A stretch of 64,000 bases of DNA from JAHEJJ01 sp965212205 (GCA_965212205.1 CBDBUX010000011.1:930001-994000), one strand, 5' to 3'. Positions 8,219-17,359 are shown, counted from the first letter of the stretch. The notes: generated by a model from the letters alone, not told the origin. Numbers and translations: made by a program.

Positions 8219-8908
8219 TTAGTGGGTTAACGCCTTTTTAATAGCAGCCTCAGTTAAGGGCGCCATGGTTTGGTAACCTTCCAGATTTGGATGAACGCCA
8301 TCATAGGCCAAGGCTTCTTGCATCCCATTTTGATGATCTTTCATGGCCGAGAAATAGTCTAGATACACCAAATTATGCTCCTCTGCATATTCTAATAGTA
8401 AGTTGTTGAGTTTTGGTATTTTAATATGGGGCTTACAACCTGGTTTCCAAGGGTAGTCGGCAGCAGGGAGTACCGAGGCCAATACTACTTTTATATTGTT
8501 CGATCTGGCGATCTCTATCATGCCTTTAATATTATCCATGATCATACCGATCGTAGAAGGTCCCGTATTTCCAGCAATATCATTTGTGCCCGCTAAAAGT
8601 ACCACTACCTTAGGTTTTAATGATACCACATCCTGGCGGAAACGCAGTAACATCTGGGGTGTGGTTTGTCCGCCGATACCCCGATTTACATATGGTTTGT
8701 TTTCAAAGAATTCGGGATAGTGTTCGAGCCAACCAATGGTTATGGAGTTACCCATAAACACTACACGGTTTTCATCTGCCGCAGGGGGTTGAAGTTGTTC
8801 ATTGGCTTTGGCAAAATGCCCCAATGCAGCCCAGTCCTGGGCCTGAGCTTCGGAGTTATATACGATACTGGCAATTATGACTAGTTGGGCAAATCGTCGA
8901 TGGGTCAT
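8219..8908 (-). CDS. Secreted SGNH/GDSL-type hydrolase
   Basis: A 229-residue protein with a short signal peptide (to about AQA-Q24). The SGNH blocks are all visible: block I GNSIT with Ser55, block II around GIGGQ at 77-81, block III GTND at 107-110, and block V DGVHP near residue 204 with the catalytic Asp and His. The family cleaves ester bonds, commonly acetyl groups on carbohydrates; this subgroup often sits near glycan-processing genes in Bacteroidota. The broken Gfo/Idh/MocA gene directly downstream probably shared its transcript. The fold and catalytic set are clear, the substrate is not. Confidence 0.9.
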   Translation of the reverse strand: MTHRRFAQLVIIASIVYNSEAQAQDWAALGHFAKANEQLQPPAADENRVVFMGNSITIGWLEHYPEFFENKPYVNRGIGGQTTPQMLLRFRQDVVSLKPKVVVLLAGTNDIAGNTGPSTIGMIMDNIKGMIEIARSNNIKVVLASVLPAADYPWKPGCKPHIKIPKLNNLLLEYAEEHNLVYLDYFSAMKDHQNGMQEALAYDGVHPNLEGYQTMAPLTEAAIKKALTH

Positions 8909-8978
8909 GGGTTTGCACTGTTTAGATCGGAAAGATACAAAATGTGATTATTCTGTTGGTGACTTATGACAAGGGCAT

Positions 8979-9012
8979 AAAAAAAGCCCTGCATGTATCC
9001 TGCAGGGCTTTT
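8979..9012 (-). terminator. Rho-independent terminator of the 9037 gene
   Basis: Two arms, AAAAGCCCTGCA at 8982-8993 and TGCAGGGCTTTT at 9001-9012, pair perfectly around a seven-base loop. Read on the minus strand, the hairpin is followed by seven T. It lies 25 bases after the stop of the lipoprotein gene and before the SGNH hydrolase gene. The arm symmetry could also slow transcription from the other side. Confidence 0.9.
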
Positions 9013-9036
9013 AGCTATTTTATAAAACTGATTCAA

Positions 9037-9888
9037 TTATTCACAGGCAACATCGTCTCCCATGCCATCCCAGCAGTGCCATAATTCATCTTCAAAATAT
9101 CTGGGAGCGCGCACACGACCGAAATAATCGGCTCTATTCCATTCTATTCTAATATCGACAAAATCCTCTGTGTTTTCATCGAAAGTATGTGCATCGAAAT
9201 AGGCGTCGAAATCCCCTTCCTGGAGTCCATACTCCAAATAACTGTCCTTAAAGAGGTCGTCGTTTTCATTCGCATCCAATTCCCTTACCCAGGTATAACG
9301 AATGCTTCCGATTTCTTCGCCTTCTATTTCCCAATCGATACGCAGGATCGGATCAGGACGTTCGGGGCCTTCGTTGAGTAACCAGTGGCCCGAATTTCCA
9401 TTGAGATCTGATACTCCAGTGAACCAAAGGAATTCATCGAAACCTTCAATACCTTCTTTGGTGATATACATCTCCCAAAGCACTTCCTCTCCGGAAATTT
9501 CTCCGGTGAGCCTGGCGGTATATTCACTGGTAAAACCACCTACCGCATAAGACCATTGCCATTTCAGATCGCCGATCACTTCAGCATTCTGATTAACAGC
9601 AGCGTGGAAAGATGCTACAGGTACTGCAAGAGTGGTAAACAGGGCCGAATTCCACACACCGACAACTAGTCGGGAGAAGACCCAATTTCCATTGGGTGCA
9701 GCCTTTTGACCAATTCCCTGGGCCGAGCCAGGTTCGGCGGTAAAACTCTCAAAGTCGTACGCCATGGTTTCAATTGATGGTATTGAAATCGATTCGGTAT
9801 CCGAGCCTGGATCGTCCGAGCTCTCACAGGAAATAAAGAATACCAATAGAAAGGCGGCTAAAAAGCCGAAAAATTTATTGTTTATCAT
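9037..9888 (-). CDS. Hypothetical lipoprotein
   Basis: A 283-residue protein with a lipoprotein signal peptide (hydrophobic stretch 5-19, lipobox FISC with Cys at 21) followed by a Ser/Asp-rich linker, as in exported Bacteroidota lipoproteins. The rest is acidic and Trp-rich with alternating strands, and ends in a Cys-containing tail (CWDGMGDDVACE). I do not recognise a family. It is a single-gene unit: its own terminator follows at 8979-9012, and the upstream S10 peptidase gene is 148 bases away. Surface or periplasmic location is inferred from the lipobox. Confidence 0.8.
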   Translation of the reverse strand: MINNKFFGFLAAFLLVFFISCESSDDPGSDTESISIPSIETMAYDFESFTAEPGSAQGIGQKAAPNGNWVFSRLVVGVWNSALFTTLAVPVASFHAAVNQNAEVIGDLKWQWSYAVGGFTSEYTARLTGEISGEEVLWEMYITKEGIEGFDEFLWFTGVSDLNGNSGHWLLNEGPERPDPILRIDWEIEGEEIGSIRYTWVRELDANENDDLFKDSYLEYGLQEGDFDAYFDAHTFDENTEDFVDIRIEWNRADYFGRVRAPRYFEDELWHCWDGMGDDVACE

Positions 9889-10036
9889 AACGAATTGGGT
9901 TATAGTAAGATTATGTCTAACCCTTTAACGAACCGATGGGCAAATTAGTATCGATAATCAAGGAAATTCATAAAGACAGTTCGCCCCTATAAACCTAACA
10001 CATAATTCTGATTATCAGTTTATTATATCGAAATGA

Positions 10037-11533
10037 TTAATATTTGGCACTTTCGTTTTTGGGAAGTGTTCGTCTGATGAAGTTACGGATATCATTATTA
10101 GCCTTTTCCAGATCCTCTCTTCTGAGATACATCATATGTCCGCTTCGATATCCTTTGAATTCAAAACGATCCTTCATTCTTCCGCTGGGATCGATTTGCC
10201 ACATGGTATATTTGGCATTGAAATAGGTGGTGGCCCCGTCGTAATATCCGCTTTGTATCAAGACATTTAAATAGGGATTCTGCGCCATGGCCTGGCGAAG
10301 ATTGTCTCTGGTATTATCGTCCTTATTATCCCAGGGTCTTACAGGACCGAACATATTGTATTTAATGTCGGTCTTGAAATTTAGTTCTTCCTGCAAGTAG
10401 TAGTTGATCGCGGGAGTAAAACTGTGTAACCAGGAGGTGATCTCTGAGTTGTAATCCGGTCTATCGCCGGCAAGTTGCTTATCGATCCCCAGATAACGAC
10501 TATCGAGCCGGCCAATAGTATACCCGCCTTTTTCGCGCAACAAAGCCTTCCAGAAGTAGGAGGTAGGTACCACCAGGTTGTGATCGAGGATTTCTTTAGT
10601 GGTAAGACCCGAATAATAGGCCATCCTTTCCGCCACCGACTGTTTTTCTTCCTCGCTTATAAAACCACCTTTGGCAATGGCCGGGATCAGCTTATTGATG
10701 GTGTATTTTTCTGATTCAGGCAATATTTCGAGAAGGTCTTTGGCCTGCAATTCTGCCGACAGCGCTTTCTGATGCCAGGCTGCTGCAGTATAGTAGGGGA
10801 GGTTCATCGCGCTGCTCACCGGACCTCCTACACGAATAACCTTGTAATCTGCCGGCGATACCATGATCACGCCATTGAGATACATCCATTGCTGATTTTG
10901 AAGGGCAAGTGAAAGGCCCATAACCCGGGTGCCTCCGTAACTTTCACCTATGATGTACTTAGGTGATCGCCAACGGTTATTTCTAGTCACAAAAGTATTG
11001 AGCCACTCGGCGAGATATTTAGTATCGGCATTGATCCCAAAAAATTTACTCCTGTCCACTTCATCGCCAGTTTCGGGAATGGTGCGCGAATATCCTGTAT
11101 TTGCGGGATTAACATATACGATATCGGTAACATCGAGAACGGAATACGGATTTTGTCGTACGCCATAGGGTTGAACAGGATAGCCTTCATCATCTATATT
11201 TAGCACCCTGGGGCCGGTATAAGCCAAATGCATCCAAACAGATCCCGAACCCGGACCTCCGTTAAAGGAAATCATTAAAGGCCTGGAAGTACGGTCTTTG
11301 ATATCATTTCGAGTATAGTAAGTATAATGCAAAGAGGCAATTGGTTTGCCAGATTCATCCCAAACTGGTTGTGTCCCCGTTTGGGCCGTATAATTAAAAG
11401 AGGCACCGTTTACAGTAACACTGTGCTGGGTACGGACAATAGTGTCGATGACCAGTTTGCGTTCCTGGGCATTAAGAGCGAAAACGGCGCAAAAAGAAAG
11501 TAATACTATATTTCGTAAAGAGTTAATTTTCAT
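10037..11533 (-). CDS. Secreted S10 family serine carboxypeptidase
   Basis: A 498-residue protein with a signal peptide ending at about LNA-Q23. The S10 marks are NGGPGSGS at 91-98 (oxyanion hole), the nucleophile in GESYGG with Ser198, the Asp of QSGYYDGATTYF near 436, and the His of GYRSGHMMYLRR near 470. The family removes C-terminal residues from peptides, mostly at acidic pH in eukaryotic examples. Bacterial members like this one are secreted and probably help in protein scavenging. It is divergent from the Tat-type Gfo/Idh/MocA gene, with 143 bases between them. Assignment is firm. Confidence 0.92.
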   Translation of the reverse strand: MKINSLRNIVLLSFCAVFALNAQERKLVIDTIVRTQHSVTVNGASFNYTAQTGTQPVWDESGKPIASLHYTYYTRNDIKDRTSRPLMISFNGGPGSGSVWMHLAYTGPRVLNIDDEGYPVQPYGVRQNPYSVLDVTDIVYVNPANTGYSRTIPETGDEVDRSKFFGINADTKYLAEWLNTFVTRNNRWRSPKYIIGESYGGTRVMGLSLALQNQQWMYLNGVIMVSPADYKVIRVGGPVSSAMNLPYYTAAAWHQKALSAELQAKDLLEILPESEKYTINKLIPAIAKGGFISEEEKQSVAERMAYYSGLTTKEILDHNLVVPTSYFWKALLREKGGYTIGRLDSRYLGIDKQLAGDRPDYNSEITSWLHSFTPAINYYLQEELNFKTDIKYNMFGPVRPWDNKDDNTRDNLRQAMAQNPYLNVLIQSGYYDGATTYFNAKYTMWQIDPSGRMKDRFEFKGYRSGHMMYLRREDLEKANNDIRNFIRRTLPKNESAKY

Positions 11534-11621
11534 GGAATTCTGGTTTGAAGGCTAAAAATAGGAATTTCTGCCTATCAATCGAGACTTTTGAAGGCTAACT
11601 GCATACACGACTGGTCTGGCC

Positions 11622-11649
11622 TTGGGATACAGATAGTTTATTATCTTTA
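11622..11649 (+). promoter_or_regulatory. Weak candidate promoter for the Gfo/Idh/MocA gene
   Basis: TTG at 11622-11624, then 17 bases, then TATCTTTA at 11642-11649, one base away from the TAnnTTTG consensus. The start codon follows 28 bases downstream. The last-base mismatch makes this tentative. Confidence 0.3.
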
Positions 11650-11676
11650 AGAGAAAACAAGAAATCGTCTGGAGAA

Positions 11677-12816
11677 ATGAAGAAAATCTCAAGAAGGTCC
11701 TTTGCTCATCAGCTATCTACCGGTATGGCCGGTATTGCCCTGACTTCAAGTATGCCATTGGCCTGTGGCATGAACACTAACAAGAACTCGCAAAAATCGC
11801 TTGGTGTTGCCCTTGTCGGCTTAGGAAGTTACAGCACTTATCAGCTGGCACCAGCCTTACAGCAGACCAAATACTGTCATCTTGCAGGTATAGTTACCGG
11901 AACACCGGCCAAAGAAAAACAATGGGCCACAAAATATGGGCTGAAAGAGAAAAACATTTATAACTATAAGAATTTTGATAACATTGCCCAAAACAACGAT
12001 ATCGACATCGTTTATGTAGTATTGCCAAATTCAATGCATGCCGAATTCTCAATCCGCGCTGCCCTGGCAGGCAAGCATGTGATATGTGAAAAACCCATGG
12101 CCATCAGCGTGGAGGAATGCGATGCTATTATTAATGCTTGCCATGAGGCTGGGGTTCGACTGGGTATGGGTTACCGGCTCCACTCTGAACCCTACACCCG
12201 GGAGATTAAACGTTTTGTTCGAGAAAAAACCTTCGGAGAACCGCTCTATGTTATGGCTGAAGCAGCATACAGGTCTGTCGGAAATCCGCACCAATGGCGT
12301 CTTAATAAAACCTTGTCCGGTGGCGGCGCATTGATGAATATGGGGGTATACGCCATACAAAGCGCCATCTATTGTACGGGTAAGAACCCTGTATCTGTTT
12401 CTGCACAGGAATTCAGCACTCGACCTGAATATTTTAAGGATACAGACGAAACTATGACCGCTCAATTTGAATTCGAAGGGGGAGCAATGGCTAATATTAT
12501 GACTTCGCACAATATAAGGGCGAACCGGCTTCGTGCTTCTTGTACCGATGGATGGTTCGAGTTGGACCCGGCGAGCACTTATATACCTCTGAGCGGAACC
12601 ACTTCTAAGGGTAAAATTGAATTTCCACAGGAAAGCCAGCAAAAATTGCAGATGGATGATTTTGCGTTGCATATTCTGGAAAACAGAACAAACAGGGCGC
12701 CAGGAGAAATGGGAAAGAGAGATATGATTATTGTTGAAGCGATCTATAAGTCTGTGGCCACCGATGGGAAGAAAATAAACTTGGACTTGGGTAATTTAGG
12801 TCTTGCAGGTGATTGA
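11677..12816 (+). CDS. Tat-exported Gfo/Idh/MocA family oxidoreductase
   Basis: A 379-residue protein. The N-terminus carries a twin-arginine motif (SRRSFAHQL, residues 5-13) and a hydrophobic stretch ending in LACG, so it is probably exported folded with its cofactor and may be lipidated at that Cys. The NAD(P)-binding domain starts at VALVGLG, the family's EKP motif is in VICEKPMAI near 138, and the second domain contains GGGALMNMGVYAIQ, the form seen in glucose-fructose oxidoreductase relatives. It probably oxidises or interconverts a sugar in the periplasm; the substrate is unknown. Unlike the related gene at 7-8.2 kb, this one is intact. It is transcribed alone. Confidence 0.9.
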   Translation: MKKISRRSFAHQLSTGMAGIALTSSMPLACGMNTNKNSQKSLGVALVGLGSYSTYQLAPALQQTKYCHLAGIVTGTPAKEKQWATKYGLKEKNIYNYKNFDNIAQNNDIDIVYVVLPNSMHAEFSIRAALAGKHVICEKPMAISVEECDAIINACHEAGVRLGMGYRLHSEPYTREIKRFVREKTFGEPLYVMAEAAYRSVGNPHQWRLNKTLSGGGALMNMGVYAIQSAIYCTGKNPVSVSAQEFSTRPEYFKDTDETMTAQFEFEGGAMANIMTSHNIRANRLRASCTDGWFELDPASTYIPLSGTTSKGKIEFPQESQQKLQMDDFALHILENRTNRAPGEMGKRDMIIVEAIYKSVATDGKKINLDLGNLGLAGD

Positions 12817-12821
12817 ATTTC

Positions 12822-13220
12822 TCATCGGTTAGAATTAAAAATCATCGGCTCATTTTCCCGATCCCTCAACAACCAGATTTCCGCATTTTTCTCGGACCGG
12901 AACACTCTTAAAAGTGCGGCCCTGTTGGTGGCCACGGATTGAAAGAACCTGCTATGATAAAGCCCGTTCCAGACTATGGCAATTTTAATATGGTCTTTGA
13001 GTACTTCGGCAATATGTTCTCCGATAAAAAACTGCTCTACGATAGGCATCTGGTCGATTTCCATTTCTCTCAGATCCACGAGAATTTTAAAAACCCGCTC
13101 TTTCAAGCATTGATTCCGGATGATTTTTGGATATTTTATGAGGTCCCAATACTGATATTCACCAGAAATTTTCATCTCCAGGAATTCCTTTCTCTTCTCT
13201 AAGGAATAACGAGTATACAT
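12822..13220 (-). CDS. STAS-like / SpoIIAA-like hypothetical protein
   Basis: A 132-residue soluble protein that converges on the Gfo/Idh/MocA gene with five bases between stops. The pattern (an opening strand with YSLEKRKEFLEMKISGEY, then FKILVDLREME with an acidic turn, a helix through VEQFFIGEHIAEVL and a strand IKIAIVW) resembles the small STAS-like proteins annotated in flavobacteria. No catalytic motif is visible. The assignment rests on pattern and length only. Confidence 0.65.
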   Translation of the reverse strand: MYTRYSLEKRKEFLEMKISGEYQYWDLIKYPKIIRNQCLKERVFKILVDLREMEIDQMPIVEQFFIGEHIAEVLKDHIKIAIVWNGLYHSRFFQSVATNRAALLRVFRSEKNAEIWLLRDRENEPMIFNSNR

Positions 13221-13475
13221 CCGCCGCTTTGATTAAGACGTTCGGTGTCATTAGTCGGTAATTGGTTGTTTGTAAAAGACAGAATTAATTTACAAAAAAA
13301 AATTTTAAATACTTTAACATTTTAGGAAAATAATTATTAAATACGCAAGAATAGTATGAAAATAATATGAATATTGTTTTATTATAATTGAATAATTATC
13401 AAATCACTATTTTGATCAGCCGAATATCTAAGAAATTGCCTTTTTTGTTTAATGTGCGTCGACTGTAAATATCCC
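13221..13475. other. AT-rich intergenic region
   Basis: 255 bases between the start of the STAS-like gene and the end of the DUF2400 gene. The middle (about 13290-13410) is almost entirely A and T with long A and T runs. No open frame, RNA gene or clear TAnnTTTG element was found. It presumably holds the promoter of the STAS-like gene and the 3' end of the operon to its right. Confidence 0.5.
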
Positions 13476-14240
13476 TTAAAATTTTTCGAAAACCCCGAGT
13501 CCGAATAAAGCAAAATCGTACTTCACCGGATCTAAGGGATCAAGTTTCCGTAGATTCAAATCCAGCTCTGCCACGGCTTTGGCATCGCTTTGTTTCCGAT
13601 CTAAAAGCCTTAATTTTCTTGCTACTCTTCCGGAATGAATATCCAGTGGGCAAGAAAGTTGGGAAGGATTCAGACGGTGCCATAATCCGAAATCAACACC
13701 TCCGCTGTTGTCTCTTATCATCCATCTGAGGAACATGTTAATACGTTTTGCGGCTGATCCTTTCTCGGGGTCTGAGATATGCTTCGTGCTCCTCCCGGGA
13801 TGATCCAGTTCAAAAAAATGACGTTTAAAGGCAGCTATAGCAGGTTGAAGACTGTCTTCTGTTGCATGATGTGCAAAGATAGGTTCGAGTCCGCCATAAG
13901 CCGTATAAAGATGTTTCAGGGCGATGAAAAAGTATTCCAGGTCTTTGTCATTAAAAGTTCGGTGAACAAATCCTGATAGGTTGTCGGAATGATTGGAATC
14001 AAACTCCATTATATATCTATAAGGATCCCACTCCATGATTTCCATAAGTCGGGTTGCACTTTTTATAATGCTTTTTCTGTTTCCCCAGGCAATGGTGGCG
14101 GTAAGGAAGCCACTGATCTCTATGTCTTCTTTTCTGGTGAAATTATGAGGAATGCAAATGGGATCATCCTTTAAAAATTCCGGCTGATGATATTGTTCAA
14201 CTTTTGCTTCGAGAAAGTCTTTTAGTTCTTTGGAATTCAT
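13476..14240 (-). CDS. TIGR02757 / DUF2400 family protein
   Basis: A 254-residue soluble protein. The features of DUF2400 are present: an opening LKDFLEAKVEQYH, the Asp-Pro stretch near residue 25, TIAWGNRKSI around 50-58, and a C-terminal half with KRINMFLRWMIRD and VDFGLWHRLNPSQLSCPLDIHSGRVAR. The conserved Asp, His and Arg residues suggest an enzyme or a nucleic-acid binder (the family is sometimes compared with helix-hairpin-helix DNA glycosylases), but no function is established. It overlaps the upstream CPBP gene by four bases (ATGA). Confidence 0.88.
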   Translation of the reverse strand: MNSKELKDFLEAKVEQYHQPEFLKDDPICIPHNFTRKEDIEISGFLTATIAWGNRKSIIKSATRLMEIMEWDPYRYIMEFDSNHSDNLSGFVHRTFNDKDLEYFFIALKHLYTAYGGLEPIFAHHATEDSLQPAIAAFKRHFFELDHPGRSTKHISDPEKGSAAKRINMFLRWMIRDNSGGVDFGLWHRLNPSQLSCPLDIHSGRVARKLRLLDRKQSDAKAVAELDLNLRKLDPLDPVKYDFALFGLGVFEKF

Positions 14241-14800
14241 GGCATTGGGATTTCAAGAATTTGGGCCAAAACAATTGGCCCCACCAATACGACATTATAC
14301 ATGGAATGCAATACCATTGCCCAAATAAGACCTAGTTTCACCCGAACGTACCCCAGGATTAAACCTATACACAGCTGTGGTGCAACCAACAACGGCGCTA
14401 AGTAAATTACAGTAGGGCTGATCTCAAAATTCGTAATATGGTAAAAACCAAATATCAAGGTGATCAGATAGAAGAAAAAGCCAAAATATCTACTTTTCCT
14501 GAACAGATACATTGGTCCTCGAAATATCAATTCTTCGATTATCGGAGCCAGTATTGCCACGACCAGCAGAATAAATAACGGACTGTATTCGTCAAATAAC
14601 TGATCGATGGCGTGCTCTCCTAATTCCAGTTCAGTGATTATTTCAAGAATCGAAAGAAAGATAGCGATGGCAAAGCTTAGTAATAGTGACAAAGCCAATA
14701 GTTTTATCAAGAGTGACATCCTTGTTTTAAGATCCCAACCCTTAATCTGATGGTATTCGGGTTTTTTGATAAATTGGAGTAAGTCCTTATAGGTTTCCAT
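14237..14800 (-). CDS. CPBP family intramembrane metalloprotease
   Basis: A 187-residue polytopic membrane protein. The diagnostic motif EELIFRG lies near residue 88, followed by the second-site FGFYHI segment and a C-terminal segment with MVLHSMYN, matching the three conserved motifs of the CPBP/Abi family (Glu-Glu-x-x-x-Arg, His and His-x-x-x-Asn). Bacterial members cleave or protect against small peptides or modify envelope processes; here the role is unknown. The gene overlaps the LolD-like ATPase by 14 bases upstream and the DUF2400 gene downstream, so all three are one operon. Confidence 0.88.
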   Translation of the reverse strand: METYKDLLQFIKKPEYHQIKGWDLKTRMSLLIKLLALSLLLSFAIAIFLSILEIITELELGEHAIDQLFDEYSPLFILLVVAILAPIIEELIFRGPMYLFRKSRYFGFFFYLITLIFGFYHITNFEISPTVIYLAPLLVAPQLCIGLILGYVRVKLGLIWAMVLHSMYNVVLVGPIVLAQILEIPMP

Positions 14801-15458
14801 CTACAATCTGGCCGTCTATCATGGTAAGTTTTCTGTCGGCCATATCAGCTAGCTCCTCATTATGGGTGACAATAACGAAGGTTTGACCAAATTCGTCCCT
14901 GAGTTGAAAGAATAGCTTGTGTAAATTATCGGCACTTTCCGAGTCGAGATTCCCGCTGGGCTCATCGGCCAGGACAATTGAGGGATTATTGATCAACGCC
15001 CGGGCTACCGCTACGCGTTGCTGCTCCCCACCCGACAATTCATTGGGTCTGTGGTGTTGACGGTCCTTTAAGCCTAAAAAGTCGAGTAATTCCAATGCAC
15101 GTGTTTCGGCTTTTGGTCGGGCTGTCTTTTTAATAAAGGCAGGGATACATACATTCTCTAAAGCCGAAAATTCGGGGAGCAGCTGATGAAATTGGAAGAT
15201 AAATCCGATCTCACGGTTACGAAAGCGTGCCAAAGATTTATCTTTCAGAGCCGTAACATCTATTCCGTTGATCTCCAGTTTGCTTTTCTTTTTATTGGAG
15301 GGGACATCGAGGGTACCCAGGATTTGTAGCAAGGTTGTTTTTCCAGCGCCGGAGGCACCAACAATCGAAACAATTTCCCCTTTTTCGATATGAAGTTCTA
15401 ACCCTTTTAACACTTTAAGATTGCCAAAAGATTTTTCAATATTGGTCGCTTTGATCAT
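14787..15458 (-). CDS. ABC transporter ATP-binding protein, LolD/MacB-like
   Basis: A 223-residue ATPase. Walker A is GASGAGKTT near 33-41, the signature LSGGEQQRVAVARAL lies near 138-152, Walker B is IVLADEPSGNLD near 161-172 and the switch His is in VTHNEE. The SGNLDSE form after Walker B is typical of the LolD/MacB group, which extracts lipoproteins or exports substrates from the inner membrane. No permease gene is adjacent, so its partner must be encoded elsewhere or it works alone with an unlinked LolCE. It is the first gene of the operon with the CPBP protease and DUF2400. Confidence 0.9.
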   Translation of the reverse strand: MIKATNIEKSFGNLKVLKGLELHIEKGEIVSIVGASGAGKTTLLQILGTLDVPSNKKKSKLEINGIDVTALKDKSLARFRNREIGFIFQFHQLLPEFSALENVCIPAFIKKTARPKAETRALELLDFLGLKDRQHHRPNELSGGEQQRVAVARALINNPSIVLADEPSGNLDSESADNLHKLFFQLRDEFGQTFVIVTHNEELADMADRKLTMIDGQIVDGNL

Positions 15459-15628
15459 CAGCCCTCGATTAGGCTGTGAAAGTAATCATTACCCCTTATT
15501 CTGCAAAATACTTCACATCGACTGGTATAGTAAGACCATTGCCTTATGATTGTGTTGAACATGGCTCCGGTTAGCGGATTTTAGTACGAATGCCTTACCT
15601 TTATGCGGTTTTCAAGACGAAATACATT

Positions 15629-16228
15629 ATGGCGCCATATCAGAATCTGGAAGAATACAATATTGAAGTCACCAATGAGGTAAAGGAAAGGTATTCCAAA
15701 ATCATCGATGAAATCGGAGAAGATTTAGACCGGGAGGGATTGACAAAAACACCAGAACGGGCAGCCAAGGCTATGTTGTTCCTCACTCAGGGATATAAGC
15801 AAGATGCCGTGGAGATCCTGAAAAGTGCCATGTTTGCGGAAGAATATGACGAGATGGTACTCATTAAGGATATTGAGGTGTATTCACTTTGTGAACACCA
15901 CCTGTTGCCCTTCTTTGGTAAAGCACATATTGCCTATATCCCCGACAAATATATTGTTGGGCTTAGCAAGATCCCGAGGATAGTGGATGTATTTGCCCGT
16001 CGTTTACAGGTTCAGGAGCGTCTAACACAGGATATTCTCGAATGTATTAACGATACACTGCGTCCTAAAGGGGTGGCGGTAGTTATCGAGGCGGCACATC
16101 TTTGTATGATGATGCGCGGAGTACAAAAGCAGAATTCGGTTACCACGACTTCAGGATTCAGAGGACAATTCGAAACCATTGAGACACGTAACGAGTTTCT
16201 GAAACTGATCAGCTCTAATCTGCATTGA
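15629..16228 (+). CDS. folE: GTP cyclohydrolase I
   Basis: This enzyme turns GTP into 7,8-dihydroneopterin triphosphate, the first step towards folate and pterin cofactors. From the ATG at 15629 the protein has 199 residues; an upstream in-frame ATG at 15590 would add 13 residues that do not match the family start. Zinc ligands are visible in SLCEHHLLPF (Cys88 and His91) and Cys159 of AHLCMMMRG, and the GTP-binding segments RLQVQERLTQ and QKQNSVTTTSGF follow. It is divergent from the ABC ATPase operon. Identification is firm. Confidence 0.96.
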   Translation: MAPYQNLEEYNIEVTNEVKERYSKIIDEIGEDLDREGLTKTPERAAKAMLFLTQGYKQDAVEILKSAMFAEEYDEMVLIKDIEVYSLCEHHLLPFFGKAHIAYIPDKYIVGLSKIPRIVDVFARRLQVQERLTQDILECINDTLRPKGVAVVIEAAHLCMMMRGVQKQNSVTTTSGFRGQFETIETRNEFLKLISSNLH

Positions 16229-16247
16229 TTTTTCTAATCCACTATTA

Positions 16248-16544
16248 ATGAAGGAAAATAAAATTAAATATCTCCTGCTGGGCCTGTTGTTCGATGCCAT
16301 AGGTATGTCTTCCTTTATCCTGCCCGGTATCGGTGAATTCTTTGATCTTATTTGGGCTCCGGTGGCAGGCTGGTTAATGACGCGCATGTACAAGGGAAGG
16401 ATAGGCCAGATAGCGGGGGTAATCGCCTTTTTCGAGGAATTGGTGCCGGGATTAGATTGGTTCCCGTCGTTTACATTAATGTGGATTTATACTTTTATCA
16501 TTAAAAGAAAGGAAACAGGACAACTCGAGGAACTCACGAAGTAG
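16248..16544 (+). CDS. Small membrane protein of unknown function
   Basis: A 98-residue protein with two or three hydrophobic segments (about 7-25, 30-45 and 62-85) and charged ends. The Gly/Pro-rich segment FILPGIGEFFDLIWAPVAGWLM is a recognisable feature of a small flavobacterial family without assigned function. It follows folE by 19 bases on the same strand and may share its transcript. Confidence 0.75.
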   Translation: MKENKIKYLLLGLLFDAIGMSSFILPGIGEFFDLIWAPVAGWLMTRMYKGRIGQIAGVIAFFEELVPGLDWFPSFTLMWIYTFIIKRKETGQLEELTK

Positions 16545-16545
16545 T

Positions 16546-16872
16546 TCAAGCTTTATCTTTCCAGAGAAAGCCGAGTCCCATCCTGCTCAGCATTTTCTTT
16601 TCGAAATTCCAAAAAAACCTGAACTGTCCAAAAAGCCAGCCAAATACAATAAGCAATACCTGGTAAATGGGAAATATAAGCAGAATCCTCAGCACCCAAT
16701 ATAGCCATTGACCCCACCAGGCTTCGGGAAAACTGGTTTTGCTCATCCCGATCCATATCAAAAAAGGCTTGGCAACATAAACCGAGGCCGATCCCGTGAT
16801 CGCAAAAACAATAAAAATTATCAGGAGCTGAAAATTGGAGTCAATACCCCAACGCTGCTTCAATCTATCCAT
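16546..16872 (-). CDS. DUF6787-like membrane protein
   Basis: A 108-residue protein with hydrophobic segments at about 14-35 and 55-85. The opening RWGIDSNFQLLIIFIVFAITGSAS and the C-terminal FWNFEKKMLSRMG are characteristic of a small flavobacterial membrane family that I recall as DUF6787. Its function is unknown. It converges on the plus-strand membrane protein, with one base between the stops, and is 31 bases downstream of the DUF6146-like gene. Confidence 0.72.
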   Translation of the reverse strand: MDRLKQRWGIDSNFQLLIIFIVFAITGSASVYVAKPFLIWIGMSKTSFPEAWWGQWLYWVLRILLIFPIYQVLLIVFGWLFGQFRFFWNFEKKMLSRMGLGFLWKDKA

Positions 16873-16903
16873 GCTTTAGATTTTCCGGCAGCAAATATAG
16901 GTT

Positions 16904-17359
16904 TTATATTCTAGGAAGGTAAGGCCCCAAACGCTGATTATACTTCCTTTGGATATATATGAAATAATTATAGAGCTTGTAGTTTACATCATAGCCGTAG
17001 TCAATGGTGCGGTTATAATTGATCTGCCACATATAAAGCTGCGCATCATACTGGGTGGGGAACAATACCCGGCGATTCCATTCGAGCACAAAAAGTTCAT
17101 TTCGGTTCTCAAGAAAGTGCTGAGAATAATAACCTTCCGGTCTGGCAATACTATTCAACCAGGTATAAAAGCCGGGTTCGATGATTAGAATTTCATATTC
17201 GTTCTCCGCATCCGCGATCTTTACCGTATCCTGATCGGTATTTTCAAAAACCGCTTTTTCCTCCTCGCTGAGATTTACCTGTTTATTTGAGCTACTACAG
17301 GAAAGTAATAGAGATGAAACCATCAAGACCGTTAGAAAGATGCGCGCGAAATTTTTCAT
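16904..17359 (-). CDS. DUF6146-like lipoprotein
   Basis: From the ATG at 17359 the protein has 151 residues with a lipoprotein signal (lipobox SLLLSC, Cys near 21); the longer frame from 17386 would begin inside the upstream terminator and is less likely. The mature part ends in an aromatic, Tyr/Asn-rich stretch (DYGYDVNYKLYNYFIYIQRKY shortened here) typical of a flavobacterial family I recall as DUF6146. Function is unknown; an envelope location follows from the lipobox. Confidence 0.75.
   Translation of the reverse strand: MKNFARIFLTVLMVSSLLLSCSSSNKQVNLSEEEKAVFENTDQDTVKIADAENEYEILIIEPGFYTWLNSIARPEGYYSQHFLENRNELFVLEWNRRVLFPTQYDAQLYMWQINYNRTIDYGYDVNYKLYNYFIYIQRKYNQRLGPYLPRI

Noticed and set aside
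12049..12672. Minus-strand open frame of 207 residues opposite the Tat-type Gfo/Idh/MocA gene
   Set aside because: Antisense shadow of a well-conserved gene; the sequence is Ser/His-rich without domain features.
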